DNA from: JBBRHQ01 sp963738305
Lineage (GTDB): Bacteria; Actinomycetota; Thermoleophilia; Solirubrobacterales; 70-9
Length of the DNA stretch: 64,000 nucleotides
Direction of reading: 5' to 3'
Assembly: GCA_963738305.1 (NCBI GenBank)
Contig: CAVTVU010000006.1
Span: 186,001 to 250,000, forward strand
Part shown: in pieces, positions 1 through 10,521 of the stretch
Position numbering within the stretch: the stretch's first letter is position 1
Layout of the letters: the number at the start of each line of letters is the position of its first letter
The notes under the pieces: generated by a model
Database searches by the model: none
What the model was told of the DNA's origin: nothing
What the model saw: the letters and a program-made list of their open reading frames with translations, nothing else
Position numbers and translations under genes: made by a program

Positions 1-493
1 TACCCGGCGCCACGTCCTTGGTGACGACGGCCCCGGCCCCTACGACCGCGCCGGCCCCGATGCGGATGCCGCCAAGGATGATCGCGCCGGAACCGACCGA
101 GGCGCCCCGCTCGACGATCGTCTCGAGCAGCTCCCAGTCGTCCCCGGTCTGAAGCACGCCGTCCCCGTTGGTCGCCCGGGGGTACTTGTCGTTGATGAAG
201 ATCGCGCCGTGTCCGACGAAGACCTCGTCCTCGATCCTCACGCCGGTGCAGATCACCGCGTGACTCTGGATCTTGCAGGCCCTTCCCACCGTCACGCCCG
301 CCTGCATCTCGACGAACGCACCGACCCGCGTGTGCGACTCGATGCGGCAGCCGTAGAGGTTGGCGAAGGCGTAGACGACGACGTCCTCCCCGAACGAGAC
401 ATCGATCAGCTGCCGGTAGGGGGCATCGTTCGCAGGGACACCCGCCTCCGGATCCGCGCCTCGCTCGAGCCCTGTCGCGCTGCTTTCCGCCAT
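1..493 (-). CDS. Hexapeptide-repeat N-acetyltransferase (WbpD/WlbB-like), partial
   Basis: The visible N-terminal 164 residues form a left-handed beta-helix with repeated hexapeptide turns, for example VGAFVEMQAGVTVG and VGSGAIILGGIRIGAG. The stretch GHGAIFINDKYPR is typical of acetyltransferases that acetylate UDP-3-amino sugars (WbpD/WlbB family). The start is the ATG at 491-493 and the gene runs off the left edge of the window. A DegT aminotransferase lies just across a divergent gap, and WecB and Gfo/Idh enzymes lie near 40 kb. Together these could supply a diacetamido hexuronate donor; that pathway is inference. Substrate specificity cannot be read from the sequence. Confidence 0.8.
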   Translation of the reverse strand, partial: MAESSATGLERGADPEAGVPANDAPYRQLIDVSFGEDVVVYAFANLYGCRIESHTRVGAFVEMQAGVTVGRACKIQSHAVICTGVRIEDEVFVGHGAIFINDKYPRATNGDGVLQTGDDWELLETIVERGASVGSGAIILGGIRIGAGAVVGAGAVVTKDVAPG

Positions 494-575
494 CGCAGAG
501 AGAACGACTTCGGGCGAAGGAATTTTTGCCGGAACCGCGGCGCAAGCTTCCCGGCGGTCGCCCCGTTGCTTGCGT

Positions 576-1284
576 ATGGAGGTGCTGACTCACCCGGGGG
601 CGGCGGCCGTCGCGCAGGAGCAGATCTCCTGTCTGGTGATGAGCGCCGACGACCCGGCGATGCATCGGCGGGTCGAGGGCGCGCTCTCCTCGGAGGGCCT
701 CGAGCCGCGTCGCCACGACAACGGTAGCGAGCGGATCGCCGACGGCGATCTCGACCCCTCCGCGATCATCGTCCTCGTCTGCAACGTCGACGCGCCGCGC
801 GAGATGGCGACCCTGCGTCGCCTGCGCCGGGAGTGGCGCCAGCCCCCGATCGTCGTGATCTCGCCGCCCGCGACGGGCACCGGGGTCCGCCGGGCCCTCG
901 AGGCCGGCGCGGACGCCTTCGTGTTCGAGTCCAACCTCGAGCTGACGCTGGCGGCGACCGTGCGCGCGGTCGCCAGCGGCCAATCCGTGGTCCCGCGCAA
1001 GGTCCGCGGCAGCCTCGAGCGCCCCGCCCTCTCCCATCGCGAACGCCAGGTGCTGGCGCTGGTCGCCGGCGGGCCTCACCAACGCCCAGATCGCCAAGCG
1101 GCTCTTTCTCTCGGAGAGCACGATCAAGAGCCACCTCTCTTCCGTCTTCGGCAAGCTCGGCGTCCGCTCGCGCTGGGAGGCCGCGGCGCTGTTCCTCGAG
1201 CTCGAGCAGGCGACCAACCGGGCTCTTACCGGGATCGCAGGGCCGACGGCCGACCTCGACGGCAACGGGCAAGGCATCGCATGA
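576..1284 (+). CDS. LuxR/NarL-type response regulator (one frameshift)
   Basis: The N-terminal half resembles a receiver domain (PPIVVISPP strand, then RALEAGADAFVF). The C-terminus is a LuxR helix-turn-helix: LSHRERQVLALVAGG, then TNAQIAKRLFLSESTIKSHL in another frame. An extra G in the run near 1068-1072 separates the halves; removing it restores one protein of about 235 residues. The start is ATG 576 (TTG 570 also possible). The stop TGA at 1282-1284 overlaps the ATG of the aminotransferase, so it is probably co-transcribed with the polysaccharide operon and may regulate it (inference). The phospho-acceptor is not obvious; the Asp in CNVDAP is a candidate. Confidence 0.75.
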
Positions 1285-2449
1285 ACTCTCCGGCCGCGTC
1301 GGCAACGCTGCCATCGGCGGCGGCGAACGTCGGTGGGCGGGTGCCGTTCATCCGCCTCGACGAGACCGACCCCGAGCTCTTCGCCGAGCTCATGCAGGTC
1401 GTCGAGCGGGTCGGCCGGGACGGAGCGTTCACGCTCGGCTCCGAGGTCGAGTCCTTCGAGCGGGACTTCGCCCGCTAGTGCGGCACGAGCGAGGCAGTCG
1501 GGGTCTCCTCCGGAACGGCGGCGCTGGAGCTGGCGCTCCGCGGCCTGGGGATCGGCCCCGGCGACGAGGTCGTCGTCCCCACCTACAGCTTCATCGCGAC
1601 CGCCGAAGCCGTGACGGCGGCCGGTGCGACTCCGGTGCTCGTCGACGTCGACCCGGAGACGGCCGCTGATCAGCGCAGAGATCGTCGAGCCCGCACTCGG
1701 CCCGCGAACCCGCTGCGTCGATCCCAGTCCATCTCTTCGGACGCACGGTGGAGATGGACCCGCTCCTCGAGCTCTGCCGGGCGCGGGGCATCCACGTCGT
1801 CGAGGATGCGTGCCAGGCCCACGGAGCCCGCTACCGCGGCCGGCCCGTCGGCTCGCTCGGGGACGCCGGCTGCTTCAGCTTCTACCCGACCAAGAACCTT
1901 GGCGCCTGGGGAGACGGCGGCGCCCTGGTGACGAGCAACCCGACCTCGCCGCCAGAGTGCGGCTGCTGCGTTCCCACGGCGAGGCGGTCCGCCACGACCA
2001 CAGCTTCCCGCGGGCACCGATCGCCTGCACGCGCTCCAGGCAGCGATCCTCCAGGTGAAGCTCGGCCGCCTGGAGGGGTGGAACCAGAGCCGCCGCGCCG
2101 CGGCGGCCGCCCTGGCCACCGCGTTGGAGCGCAGCGACTTGCTCCTACCGTCGCCACCGAGCACTGCGGGCGACCACGTCTACCACCTCTTCGTCGTGCG
2201 AACCGCGACCCGAGACGCGCTCCGCGTCCATCTCCAAGACCGCGGGGTCGCCAGCGCGATCCACTATCCGACCCCAATCCACCTCCAGCCCGCCTACGCC
2301 AGCTCGGGCTCGGTCGAGGCAGCCTGCCCAACGCCGAGACGCTCGCGGACGAGAGCTGCTCGCTGCCGATCTTCCCTGCGATCGAGGAGTGGCAGATCGC
2401 CGAGATCGCGGAGGCGGTCGAGAGCTTTGGCGACGCTCTCGACAGCTAA
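1281..2449 (+). CDS. DegT/DnrJ/EryC1 sugar aminotransferase (multiple frameshifts and one in-frame stop)
   Basis: PLP-dependent aminotransferase of nucleotide-sugar pathways. Across frames one can read VPFIRLDETDPELFAELM, VSSGTAALELALRGLGIG, VVEDACQAHGARYRGR and SFYPTKNLGAWGDGGA, where the Lys is the expected PLP Schiff-base residue, then AIHYPTPIHLQPAYA near the end. A TAG at 1476-1478 replaces an expected Tyr codon before CGTSEAVG. Frame changes occur near 1670, 1715, 1940-2000 and 2310. The intact protein would be about 385 residues, normal for the family. It overlaps the LuxR stop by ATGA. Whether the lesions are errors or real decay cannot be decided here, but similar lesions hit housekeeping genes elsewhere in the window. 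Confidence 0.8.
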
Positions 2450-2513
2450 CGGCGCCTCCGCGAACGGCGTCACCACAGCCACTCCGGGGGTCCGGCGCGG
2501 CCTGCGCGTCTGC

Positions 2514-3687
2514 ATGGTCCACTACTCCGACTTCACGGTGGACTCGCGCATCCAGCGACAGGCCCGGGCCCTGGCGGAGCGCGGTGACGAGGTCGACTGC
2601 GTCTGCCTCAGCGATGACGCCGACCTGGAGGTGGGCGCGGGCCGAATCCGCCTGCACCGGGCCGCGTCCGAGAAGCCGAGGGGCGGCGCCCGCGCCTACG
2701 TCGAGGGCAACGCCCGCTTCCTCGCCGGAGCGGCGAAGCGGGTCACCGGCGCTCGATCGCCGCCGCGGCTACGACCTGGTCGAGATCCACAACATGCCGG
2801 ACGCGCTCGTCTTCGCGGCGCTGCGGCCGAAGCTCCGTGGCGTGCCGATCATGCTCAACTTCCACGACACCTTTCCGGAGCTGTTCGCGACCCTCTTCGA
2901 CCGCTCGCCGCGCCATCCGCTGGTCCGGCTGATCCGGGGCGAGGAGCGCCTCAGCGCGGCGTTCGCCGACTGCCACATCTTCGTCACCGGCGAGGCTCGT
3001 GACCTACTCCGCTCCCGCGGTGTGAGCACGCCTCGGTCGCAGGTGGTGATGAACACTCCCGACGAGCAGGTCTTCGGCCGCCGACGCCAGGCCCTGACGC
3101 CCCCGGGCTCGGGCGAGTTGCGGGTCATCTACCACGGCGGCCTCGCCGATCGCTTCGGAGTCGAGACGCTGGTCCGCGCCGTTGCACTGCTGCGGGAGCG
3201 CGGCGAGCCGATCGTGCTCGACGTCTACGGGTCGGACGCCGCGGCCGCCGCCAAGCTCGCCTCCATCGCCCGCAGCCTGGCCCCGTCCGGTGTCAGCGTC
3301 GCCCCCCGGCCGACCGCCGTGGAGGAGATTCCGGGACGCCTCGCGGCCGCACACGTAGGGGTCGTCCCGACCCTGCGCGACCCCTTCACCGAGCTGCTCC
3401 TCCCGGTCAAGTTGCTCGAGTACGTCCACATGGGCCTGCCGGCAGTCGCTTCGCGGCTCCCGGTCATCGAGCGCTACTTCGGCGACCGGGTTTCCTACGC
3501 GGAGCCCGGCGACCCCGGGTCGATCGCAACCGAGATCGACGCGATCCGCCGCGATCCGGAGGGGGCACGGAAGCGCGCCGAGGGAGCTTCGCGGCGGCTC
3601 GCCGCAATCGAGTGGAGAAAGCAGCGCGAGGACTATCTCGGGCTGGTCGACGAGCTGGTCGGCACCCGGGCAGGGGGTTTGCGATGA
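2514..3687 (+). CDS. Glycosyltransferase family 4-like (one frameshift)
   Basis: A GT-B retaining glycosyltransferase. The N-terminal Rossmann part reads MVHYSDFTVDSRIQRQARAL and continues after a frameshift near 2750 with YDLVEIHNMPDALVFAALRP. The C-terminal nucleotide-sugar domain has RVIYHGGLADRFGVETLVRA, VGVVPTLRD and LPVKLLEYVHMGLPAVAS, the usual acceptor/donor loops of GT4 enzymes. The start is uncertain: ATG 2514 begins the conserved strand, while TTG 2427 would give 29 more residues and overlap the aminotransferase. The stop overlaps the next ATG at 3684. The transferred sugar is unknown. Confidence 0.8.
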
Positions 3688-4662
3688 GCCGGTTGGTGCT
3701 GATCACGCCGGCGCGCAACGAGGCGTCGCACATCGAGCGGACCGCCGCCGCCGTCGCCGCTCAAACGCGGCGGCCCGACCGATGGCTGGTCGTCGACGAC
3801 GGCTCCACCGACGCGACACCCGCCCTGCTGCGCCACCTCGAGGCCGAGCTGCCCTTCCTGGAGGTGCTCAGCGCGCCGCAATCGGGCCACGCGCCGGCGG
3901 CCGACCGTCTCGCCCTCGCCGCCGAGGCGCGAGCGTTCAACTGGGCGGCTGCAGCGGGCCGGGGAGGATGATTTCACCCACCTCGGCAAGCTCGACGCCG
4001 ACATCGAGCTTCCACCCGAGTATTTCGCCCAGCTCCTCCAACGCTTCGCGGAGCGGCCGAGCCTCGGCATCGCCGGCGGAGACCTGCTCGAGCCGAGCTC
4101 GCGCGGCTGGCAGCGCGCCAGGGTCCCGGCTTACCACGTGCGGGGCGCTATGAAGCTGTACAGCAGGAGATGCTTCGAGGAGATCGGGGGCGTTGAGGAG
4201 CGCCTCGGGTGGGACACGATCGATGAGACCTACGCGCGCATGCAGGGTTATGAGACCCGGACATTCGGCGATCTGCTCGCCCGCCACCATCGTCCGGTAG
4301 CCACCGCCGATGGGGCGCTACGAGGCCGCGCCCGCCACGGGGAGTGCGCCTACATCGTGCGCTACGGGGCCGGCTGGGTGCTGCTGCGATCCCTGAAGGT
4401 GGCCGGCTCGCGACCCCGGGGCTTGTCCGGTATCGCCTTCCTCTACGGCTACTTGCGTGCGGCCCTCCACAGGGCGCCGCGGGTCGAGGATGAGGGCTTC
4501 CGCCGCTTCGTCGCATCTGAGCTCCGAGGCCGGCTGCGGGCCGCTCCCCGGCGCCTGCTCGGCGCCGGCGGCGGAACTCCCCAGCCGGCGCAAGTTCGCC
4601 CGTTTTTCGTGCGTTCCTACGTTCGAGAGCCGGAAGAGCCACCCCGAATCGGAAGTCGGTGA
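3684..4662 (+). CDS. Glycosyltransferase family 2 (one frameshift)
   Basis: GT-A inverting transferase. It begins MSRLVLITPARNEASHIERT, followed by VVDDGSTDATP (nucleotide-binding Asp pair). After a frameshift near 3960 comes HLGKLDADIELP, where DAD is the metal-binding DXD. Later RLGWDTIDETYARMQGYETR resembles the acceptor-site ED region. The corrected length is about 325 residues. The stop TGA at 4660-4662 lies 6 bp before the Wzz-like gene, in an operon with overlapping or near-contiguous genes. No membrane anchor is evident. Confidence 0.8.
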
Positions 4663-4668
4663 AAGAGC

Positions 4669-5634
4669 ATGGACCCCCTGGGCATCGTCAGAGAGCTTTG
4701 GCGGCACAAGATCTACCTCGCGATCGTCGTCATCTTCGCTGCGATCGTCGCGATCCTCAGCGCCTACAAGGTGACGTCCGCCGGGCTGGAGAGGCGCTCG
4801 CTTCAGGTCGGTGCCGCCTCCAGCCAGATCCTCGTCGACTCTCCGGGATCGGCGCTGGTCGCGGGGGCCAGCGTGGGGACATTCGACGCCCTCTCCACGA
4901 GGGCGCAGATCTACGGCCAGTACCTGAGCAGCCTGGAGGCGCGAGCGAAGATCGCCAAGCTGACGGGGGTCCCGCCCGGGACGATCGCCACCGCCGGGCC
5001 CTTCAGCACCGACGTCGCCCAGAACAGCTACTCGGGCCAGAGCTCCGAGGACCGCGCCAACCAGCTCGTCGACCAGGGCGCGCCGAACCGCCTCGTGTTC
5101 ACCGCGCAGGAGGGCGTCCCGATCATCTCGGTGGACTCCCAGGCGCCGACCGCGAACCGCGCCGCGAAGCTCGCCATCGCCTCCTTCGTCACCTTGAAGC
5201 GCTACGTCCACCAGCTGAAGAACAGCAAGGAGTACCAGCAGACCCTGAGAACGGGCCCCAACGCGGAGGCCAAGGCCGCGCTGAAGGGCGTGACCGTGCG
5301 CGAGCTGGGCACCCCGGAGGGCGGGGTAATCGGCGGGGCGAACGACAAGATCCTGATGTTCCTCGCCTTCTGGACCGTGTTCCTGCTCGGCTGCGCGGCG
5401 ATCATCATCGTCCCGAGAGGGCTGCGACGCTGGCGGAGCCTCGAGGAGATCGAGCGCGAGGCCGTCCCGGCACGGCTCGGCGGGTCGAACGGTGCCGCGA
5501 ACGGCGCCGAGGAGAGCGCTGGGACTTCTCACCGAGCCAGAGGAGCGGCCGTTCCGGGGAACGGCGGGCAGTCACGGCACCCGGCTGAGGTGACACGAGA
5601 GACCCTGACCGGGCGCTCGGCGCCTTCGCCCTGA
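4669..5634 (+). CDS. Wzz-like chain-length determinant / capsule biosynthesis protein
   Basis: 321 residues with the polysaccharide co-polymerase layout: a short cytoplasmic start (MDPLGIVRELWRHK), a membrane segment at about residues 15-34 (IYLAIVVIFAAIVAILS), a long extracytoplasmic part, and a second membrane segment at about 224-245 (MFLAFWTVFLLGCAAIIIV). The cytoplasmic tail is rich in Ala, Gly and Arg. No BY-kinase Walker motifs are present, so it is the stand-alone type. It likely sets chain length with the polymerase directly downstream, whose ATG overlaps this stop by one base (TGATG). Intact in this assembly. Confidence 0.75.
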   Translation: MDPLGIVRELWRHKIYLAIVVIFAAIVAILSAYKVTSAGLERRSLQVGAASSQILVDSPGSALVAGASVGTFDALSTRAQIYGQYLSSLEARAKIAKLTGVPPGTIATAGPFSTDVAQNSYSGQSSEDRANQLVDQGAPNRLVFTAQEGVPIISVDSQAPTANRAAKLAIASFVTLKRYVHQLKNSKEYQQTLRTGPNAEAKAALKGVTVRELGTPEGGVIGGANDKILMFLAFWTVFLLGCAAIIIVPRGLRRWRSLEEIEREAVPARLGGSNGAANGAEESAGTSHRARGAAVPGNGGQSRHPAEVTRETLTGRSAPSP

Positions 5635-7016
5635 TGGAAACCGCCGCCGGCGGTCGCGCCCTCCTCGGTCCCGGCGAGTTCCGTGCCCTGGCGACGCCGT
5701 CGGAGGCGGCCAGCCGGGAGGCGGACTGGCCGAACACGACTCGCTTGCTCCCCTGGGGGTTGGCGGGGTTCCTGGTCGTCCTCTGGTGCACCCCGTTCGA
5801 CAGCATCTACCTGCCGTTCGGCGGACCGGTGGACATCACCCTCGACCGGCCTCTCCTGATCCTGCTCGGCGGCGTCTGGCTCCTGGTCAGCGGCAGCCTG
5901 GCCCGGGCCCCCCAGCCCCGCACGGGCCCGGTCCACTGGGCGTTCGGAGCCTTCCTCGTGATTGCCGTGCTCAGCATCCTGATCAACGCCGAAACGCTGG
6001 TTCGCATCGACATGCTCGACTCGTCGGTGAAGAAGATCGCCCTGCTCGCCTCCTACTTCTTCTTCTTCGTCCTCGCCACCTCGATCCTCCGCCCGACGGA
6101 GGTCGCGAAGTTCGTCAAGCTCGTCATCGTCCTGGCGACGGTGACGGGGGTCGCCGTGGTGATCGAGAACCGCTTCTCCATCAACGTCTTCCACGACTGG
6201 ATTGGGCCCCTCTTCCCCGGCTACACCCGTCCCTTCGGGATCGGGATCCTCGACTCGATCGGCCGCAAGCAGGTCCTCGGCCCGGGCGTGCAGCCGCTGG
6301 CGGTGACGACGATGCTGGTCATGGCGATGCCGTTCGCGCTGATCAACCTGCTCAACTCGACCGAGCGGCGGCAGCGCTGGCTCTACGGGATCGCGATCTT
6401 CCTGATCTTCACCGGCTCCCTGGCGACCGAGAAAAAGACCGGCCTGGTGGGCGCGGTGGCCGGCCTTGCCGTTCTGTTCGTCTACCGGCCCCGCCAGATG
6501 GCCCGCCTGCTGCCGTTCGGGGCTCTGATGCTCATCGTGGTCCATCTCTTCACCCCGGGCGCGATCGGCGGGGTGGTCGACCAGTTCAACCCGTCATCGC
6601 TGAACCGCGTCAACACGGTCCAGGACCGCGTCCGCGACTACGACGCCGTCACCCCGGACCTCGCCCACAACCCGATCCTCGGCCTCGGCTGGGGAGGCTA
6701 TAACCAGCAGCAGCACCGGATCCTCGACAACCTGTACCTGACGCTGGCGATCGAGGTGGGGTTGCTCGGGGTGGCCGCATACCTTGCCCTGCTCGGGACC
6801 TCGTTCGTCCTGGCCAACCGTGCGGCGCGCTCCCGCGATCCGCAGCGCGCACCGCCGGGGATCGCCGCGGCCGCGGCGATCGTCACGGTGTTCGTGGCAA
6901 GCGGCCTGCTCGATTTCCTCTCCCTCCCCCAACTCGCCTACATGTTCTGCTTCGTCGCGGCGATCGCCGTCGTCCTCGGACGCGACGCGAAGGGAAGGGC
7001 TGCCCATGCCGGCTGA
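5634..7016 (+). CDS. Wzy/O-antigen ligase-like polysaccharide polymerase, membrane protein
   Basis: 460 residues with about 10-12 hydrophobic segments and a large loop before the last few helices. The Wzy_C-type signature is at about residues 344-358 (AHNPILGLGWGGYN), the pattern seen in O-antigen ligases and polymerases. A charged cytoplasmic loop EKKTG follows one helix. Sitting between the Wzz-like gene and a rhamnosyltransferase-like gene, it most likely polymerises repeat units at the outer face of the membrane (inference from family and context). Polymerase versus ligase cannot be told from sequence alone. Confidence 0.78.
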   Translation: METAAGGRALLGPGEFRALATPSEAASREADWPNTTRLLPWGLAGFLVVLWCTPFDSIYLPFGGPVDITLDRPLLILLGGVWLLVSGSLARAPQPRTGPVHWAFGAFLVIAVLSILINAETLVRIDMLDSSVKKIALLASYFFFFVLATSILRPTEVAKFVKLVIVLATVTGVAVVIENRFSINVFHDWIGPLFPGYTRPFGIGILDSIGRKQVLGPGVQPLAVTTMLVMAMPFALINLLNSTERRQRWLYGIAIFLIFTGSLATEKKTGLVGAVAGLAVLFVYRPRQMARLLPFGALMLIVVHLFTPGAIGGVVDQFNPSSLNRVNTVQDRVRDYDAVTPDLAHNPILGLGWGGYNQQQHRILDNLYLTLAIEVGLLGVAAYLALLGTSFVLANRAARSRDPQRAPPGIAAAAAIVTVFVASGLLDFLSLPQLAYMFCFVAAIAVVLGRDAKGRAAHAG

Positions 7017-7980
7017 CCTCTCGATCATCGTGGTCTCGACCAACGAGGCGCACTGGCTGGAGCGCTGCCTGGGGACCGTTTACGAGAGCGCCGGCGGCGT
7101 GACGCTGGACGTCGCGGTCGTCGACAACGACTCCAGCGACGGGGTCTCGGAGCTGGTCGCGGGCCGCTTTCCGCAGGCGAGGGTCGTCCGCTGCGCGAAC
7201 CGCGGCTTCCCCCACGCAAACAACAGGGCCCTGATGACCCCGATGGGGCGTTACGTCCTCTTCCTCAACCCCGATACCGAGGTGGTCAGCGGCACCTTCG
7301 GCAATCTCGTGGCGCTGCTCGACCGCCGGCCCGAGGTCGGCATGCTCGGCGTCCGGCAGCTGACCGGGGACGGTGAGCTCTTTCCCACCATCCGGCGCTT
7401 CCCGAACGCCGGCCGCGCCCTCGGAGAGGCGCTCACCGCGGAGAGCATGCCGGGACGGCCCTCGTGGGTCGGCGAGCGGGTGCTCGAGCCCGGCGAGTAC
7501 GAGCAGGAGCGCGAGTGCGACTGGACGGTCGGCGCCTTCATGCTCGCCCGCCACGAAGCGCTGCTGAGCAGCGGATTCATGGACGAGCGCTTCTTCCTCT
7601 ACTCCGATGAGCCGGACCTCTGCCTGCGGATGCGACAGGCAGGCTGGCGGATCCTGCACAGTCCCGCGATGACGATCGTCCACCATGCCGGCAAGGCTGG
7701 GGTGAAGCCGCGGTTGGCGGCTCAGGAGGCCTTCGCCCGTCGCCTGTACGCGGAGAAGCACTTCGGCCGCACCCACCGGGCGCTCTACATCGGGGCGCTC
7801 GGGCTCAGGTACGGGCTGCGGGCCTCGATCTCCCGAGACTCGCAGCGCCGGGCGGCGGCCCGCTCGGCGCTCGAATCGGTGCTGGGGCGGGGCGAGCCCC
7901 CGTTCGGCCTCCCGCCTCGCACTTCGATCGATCCCAGCACGGTGCCCGAGCCGCGGGTCGGCGTCGGAGGAGGGCCCTGA
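7006..7980 (+). CDS. Glycosyltransferase family 2, rhamnosyltransferase-like
   Basis: 324 residues. The GT-A fold is seen as DLSIIVVSTNEAHWLERCL, then VVDNDSSDGV and RYVLFLNPDTEV, where NPDTE is the DXD equivalent typical of the WbbL/rhamnosyl group. WTVGAFMLARHEAL and FFLYSDEPDLCLRMRQAGWR are hallmark acceptor-side motifs of that group. The start ATG at 7006 overlaps the end of the polymerase gene by 11 bases. rmlC and rmlD elsewhere in the window make dTDP-rhamnose a plausible donor (inference). Intact. Confidence 0.82.
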   Translation: MPADLSIIVVSTNEAHWLERCLGTVYESAGGVTLDVAVVDNDSSDGVSELVAGRFPQARVVRCANRGFPHANNRALMTPMGRYVLFLNPDTEVVSGTFGNLVALLDRRPEVGMLGVRQLTGDGELFPTIRRFPNAGRALGEALTAESMPGRPSWVGERVLEPGEYEQERECDWTVGAFMLARHEALLSSGFMDERFFLYSDEPDLCLRMRQAGWRILHSPAMTIVHHAGKAGVKPRLAAQEAFARRLYAEKHFGRTHRALYIGALGLRYGLRASISRDSQRRAAARSALESVLGRGEPPFGLPPRTSIDPSTVPEPRVGVGGGP

Positions 7981-7982
7981 TC

Positions 7983-8930
7983 GTGGGCCCCACGCTCGAG
8001 GCGACAGCCGCCGACCGCCCTACCGCGGGGCGCTGCCCCGGTTGCGGAGCGCGGCAGGAGCGAGCCCCCGTTCTGCTGCGCGGCGGCGATCGACTGACCG
8101 GCGCGGACGGTGATTTTGCCGTCGTCGCCTGCGAACGCTGCGGGCTCGCCTTCACGCTGCCGCGGCTCGGCCCCGAGGACTTCGATGTCTACTATCCGCA
8201 GAGCTACAGCGCCTATGACGCCCCCGCCTGGGCACACGGGCGCAAGCGCACGCCGGGAGACTTCCTGGACATCCTGCGCCTCGAGGCGATTGCCAGGTTC
8301 GGGCCGTTCCGAAGGATCTGGCGCCGGCCTCCGGGCCGCCTCCTCGACGTCGGCTGCGGAGCGGGCCACCTGGCCGGCGTCTTCCTGCGCCACGGCTGGG
8401 ACGTGGCCGGGATCGAGCCTTCGCCGCAGGCCGCCGAGCACGCACGAGCCGTCGGGGCCGAGACGATCACGGGAACCCTCGCGGACGCGCCCTGGCCGCC
8501 CGCCTCCTTCGACGCGATCGTCTTCAACCACTCGCTCGAGCACATCGAGGACCCGGCCGCGGCGCTGGTCGAGGCGGCCCGGCTCCTGCGACCCGGCGGC
8601 CTCCTGGCCATAGCCGTGCCCAACTTCGGCAGCTGGCATCGCCGCGCCTTCGGCTCGGCCTGGTTCCAGCTGGACCTGCCCCGGCACTTGCAGCACTTCG
8701 ATCGCGGCTCGCTGGCCGCGCTGGTGCGCCGCGCGGGCCTGCGGCCGGTGTCGGTCGGAGCGGCATCGATGCGGCCGAGTCCGCTCGGAAGCCTCCAGTA
8801 CCTGGCCTTCGGGCGGCTGCGCTACGAGGGCCGCGGGTTCCGGATCCTCGCCTGGGCGCTGGCGCCGCTGCTCGCCCTCACCGACCGCCTCGCCGAGGGT
8901 GACTGCCTGCACCTCACTGCTGAGCGCTGA
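7983..8930 (+). CDS. Class I SAM-dependent methyltransferase with N-terminal zinc ribbon
   Basis: 315 residues. The start is GTG 7983, three bases after the previous stop. The N-terminus has CPGCG and CERCG, a four-cysteine zinc knuckle typical of methyltransferases acting on sugars in polysaccharide clusters. The SAM-binding glycine loop is LLDVGCGAGHLAG at about residues 119-131, followed by GIEPSP, IVFNHSLEHIEDP and LLRPGGLLAIAVPN, the standard order of motifs I-III. The 3' end overlaps the convergent flippase gene by 17 bases. It probably methylates a sugar residue of the glycan. Confidence 0.82.
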   Translation: MGPTLEATAADRPTAGRCPGCGARQERAPVLLRGGDRLTGADGDFAVVACERCGLAFTLPRLGPEDFDVYYPQSYSAYDAPAWAHGRKRTPGDFLDILRLEAIARFGPFRRIWRRPPGRLLDVGCGAGHLAGVFLRHGWDVAGIEPSPQAAEHARAVGAETITGTLADAPWPPASFDAIVFNHSLEHIEDPAAALVEAARLLRPGGLLAIAVPNFGSWHRRAFGSAWFQLDLPRHLQHFDRGSLAALVRRAGLRPVSVGAASMRPSPLGSLQYLAFGRLRYEGRGFRILAWALAPLLALTDRLAEGDCLHLTAER

Positions 8931-10443
8931 GCGCCCCGGCGCTGGGCGGGGCCGGCTCGGGCAGCCGCGACGGGAGGACGCGGCGCACGAGCGAGTAGAG
9001 GTCGTGCCAGACGGCCGGGAAGCAGAGGCGCAGGATGGCGCAATGCAGAAGCAGGCCGACGGCGGAGACCGCGGCGACGATCAGCAGCGCTGAGGCGCCG
9101 GCGCCCTCGAGCAGGTGGGCGATCGGAAAGCCGGCCGCCAGCACCGCGACGCCACCGAGCACGGCGGGGGCCAGGTCGCCGACCATACGCCCGACTGGGA
9201 TGCCGACGATGCGCCGGAAGAGCACCGCGTAGACGGCGACCAGCTGCAGGACGTAGACGCCGACCACCGCGATCGCAACCGTGACTATGCCCTGCGATGC
9301 GGTGGCCATGACGGCGGCCGCGTAGACCGCCAGCACGACGACGTTGAACCGCATCAGCTCGCGCGGATGACCCGCCGCGAGCAGCACCTGCGCGAACCCG
9401 GTCAGGATCGCGGCGATCATCCCTGCGACCGCGAGGATCTGGGTCGGCAGGACCGAGGGCTCCCAGCGCGCGCCGAATAGCCAGGGGATCAGCACCGGCG
9501 CCACGACGATCAGGATCGCGAGCAGCGGCACGACGACCGCCCCGTGCACCCGCGTCGCCCGCTCGTGCAGGCGAACCCATCTCCTTGAGGTCGCGGGTCC
9601 GAGAGTAGATCGGGAAGGCGAGGCGCAGCATGATCCCGCTGATCTTGTCCTGATAGACGACGCCGAGCTGGAAGGCCCGCCAGTAGAGGCCGACCTGCGC
9701 CGCGCTGAGCCGAGCGGCGAGGATCGTGTAGTCGATGTTGGTGATCGCCACGTGCAGGAGACCGGCGCCCGAGGCGGGCGCGCCGAATCCGACGATCTGG
9801 CGCAGCTGCGGTCCGTGCCAGCGCGGACGTGGGGGCGGCTCGACCGTGAGCAGCAAGACGATCGCGGCGAGGCCGGTGATCAAGGCGCCGATCACGATCG
9901 CCTCGCCCTCGAGCCCGAGCGCCGCCAGCGACGACCGCGGCAACCGCGCCGATCATGATCGAGCCGGACTCGATCAGGCTCATGCTGCGGAACTCGAGCT
10001 CCCGCCAGAGGAGCGAGCGGGAGACGGCGCAGATCCCGGCGAGCAGGAACAGCGGTGACGCGAGCTGGATCAGGTCCGAGGTGCGATCGCCGAACAGCGG
10101 CGCGGCGAGGAGCGGCGCGAGCAGGAAGGTGATCACGCTCAGCCCGGCCCCCGCGACGAGGCTCGCCAGCATCGCCGTCTCCTTGTGCTCCGGCTCGATC
10201 TCCTTGCGCTGGACCAGGGCGCTGGCGAAGCCCTCGAAGGTGATGATCGCCGAGAGCGGCACCAGGATCAGCGCGATCACGGCGTGGCCGAACTCGGCCG
10301 GGCTGATCATCCGCGCCAGGGCGACGGTCGCGAGCAGCTGTCCCCCCTCGCCGAGCCACGCGGGCGATCACCATCCAGCGCACGCCGGTGACCGCGGCTT
10401 CGCGCAGCGTCTCGTAGCTCGGCTCGGCGGGCCCGGACTCCAT
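8914..10443 (-). CDS. Wzx-like oligosaccharide flippase (several frameshifts)
   Basis: A MATE/MOP-superfamily polysaccharide translocase. Readable blocks from N to C are TVALARM-ISPAEFGHAVIALI, GFASALVQRKEIEPEH, ASPLFLLAGICAVSRSLLWR, VGFGAPASGAGLLHVAITN, LSAAQVGLYWRAFQLG and PWLFGARWEPSVLPTQI, which together give the many-helix Wzx pattern. Frame changes are seen near 10350, 9930 and 9575. The corrected protein would be about 505 residues with 12-14 helices. It is convergent with the methyltransferase gene (17-bp overlap) and divergent from the glycosyltransferase to the right. It probably flips the lipid-linked unit made by this cluster. Confidence 0.75.
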
Positions 10444-10521
10444 CGCTCAAATGAACGGCGCCGGCGCAAGGACAGCTTGCGGCGCAAAAGCCTGCCCGCG
10501 CCGCTCCCGTTGCTCTGTTCG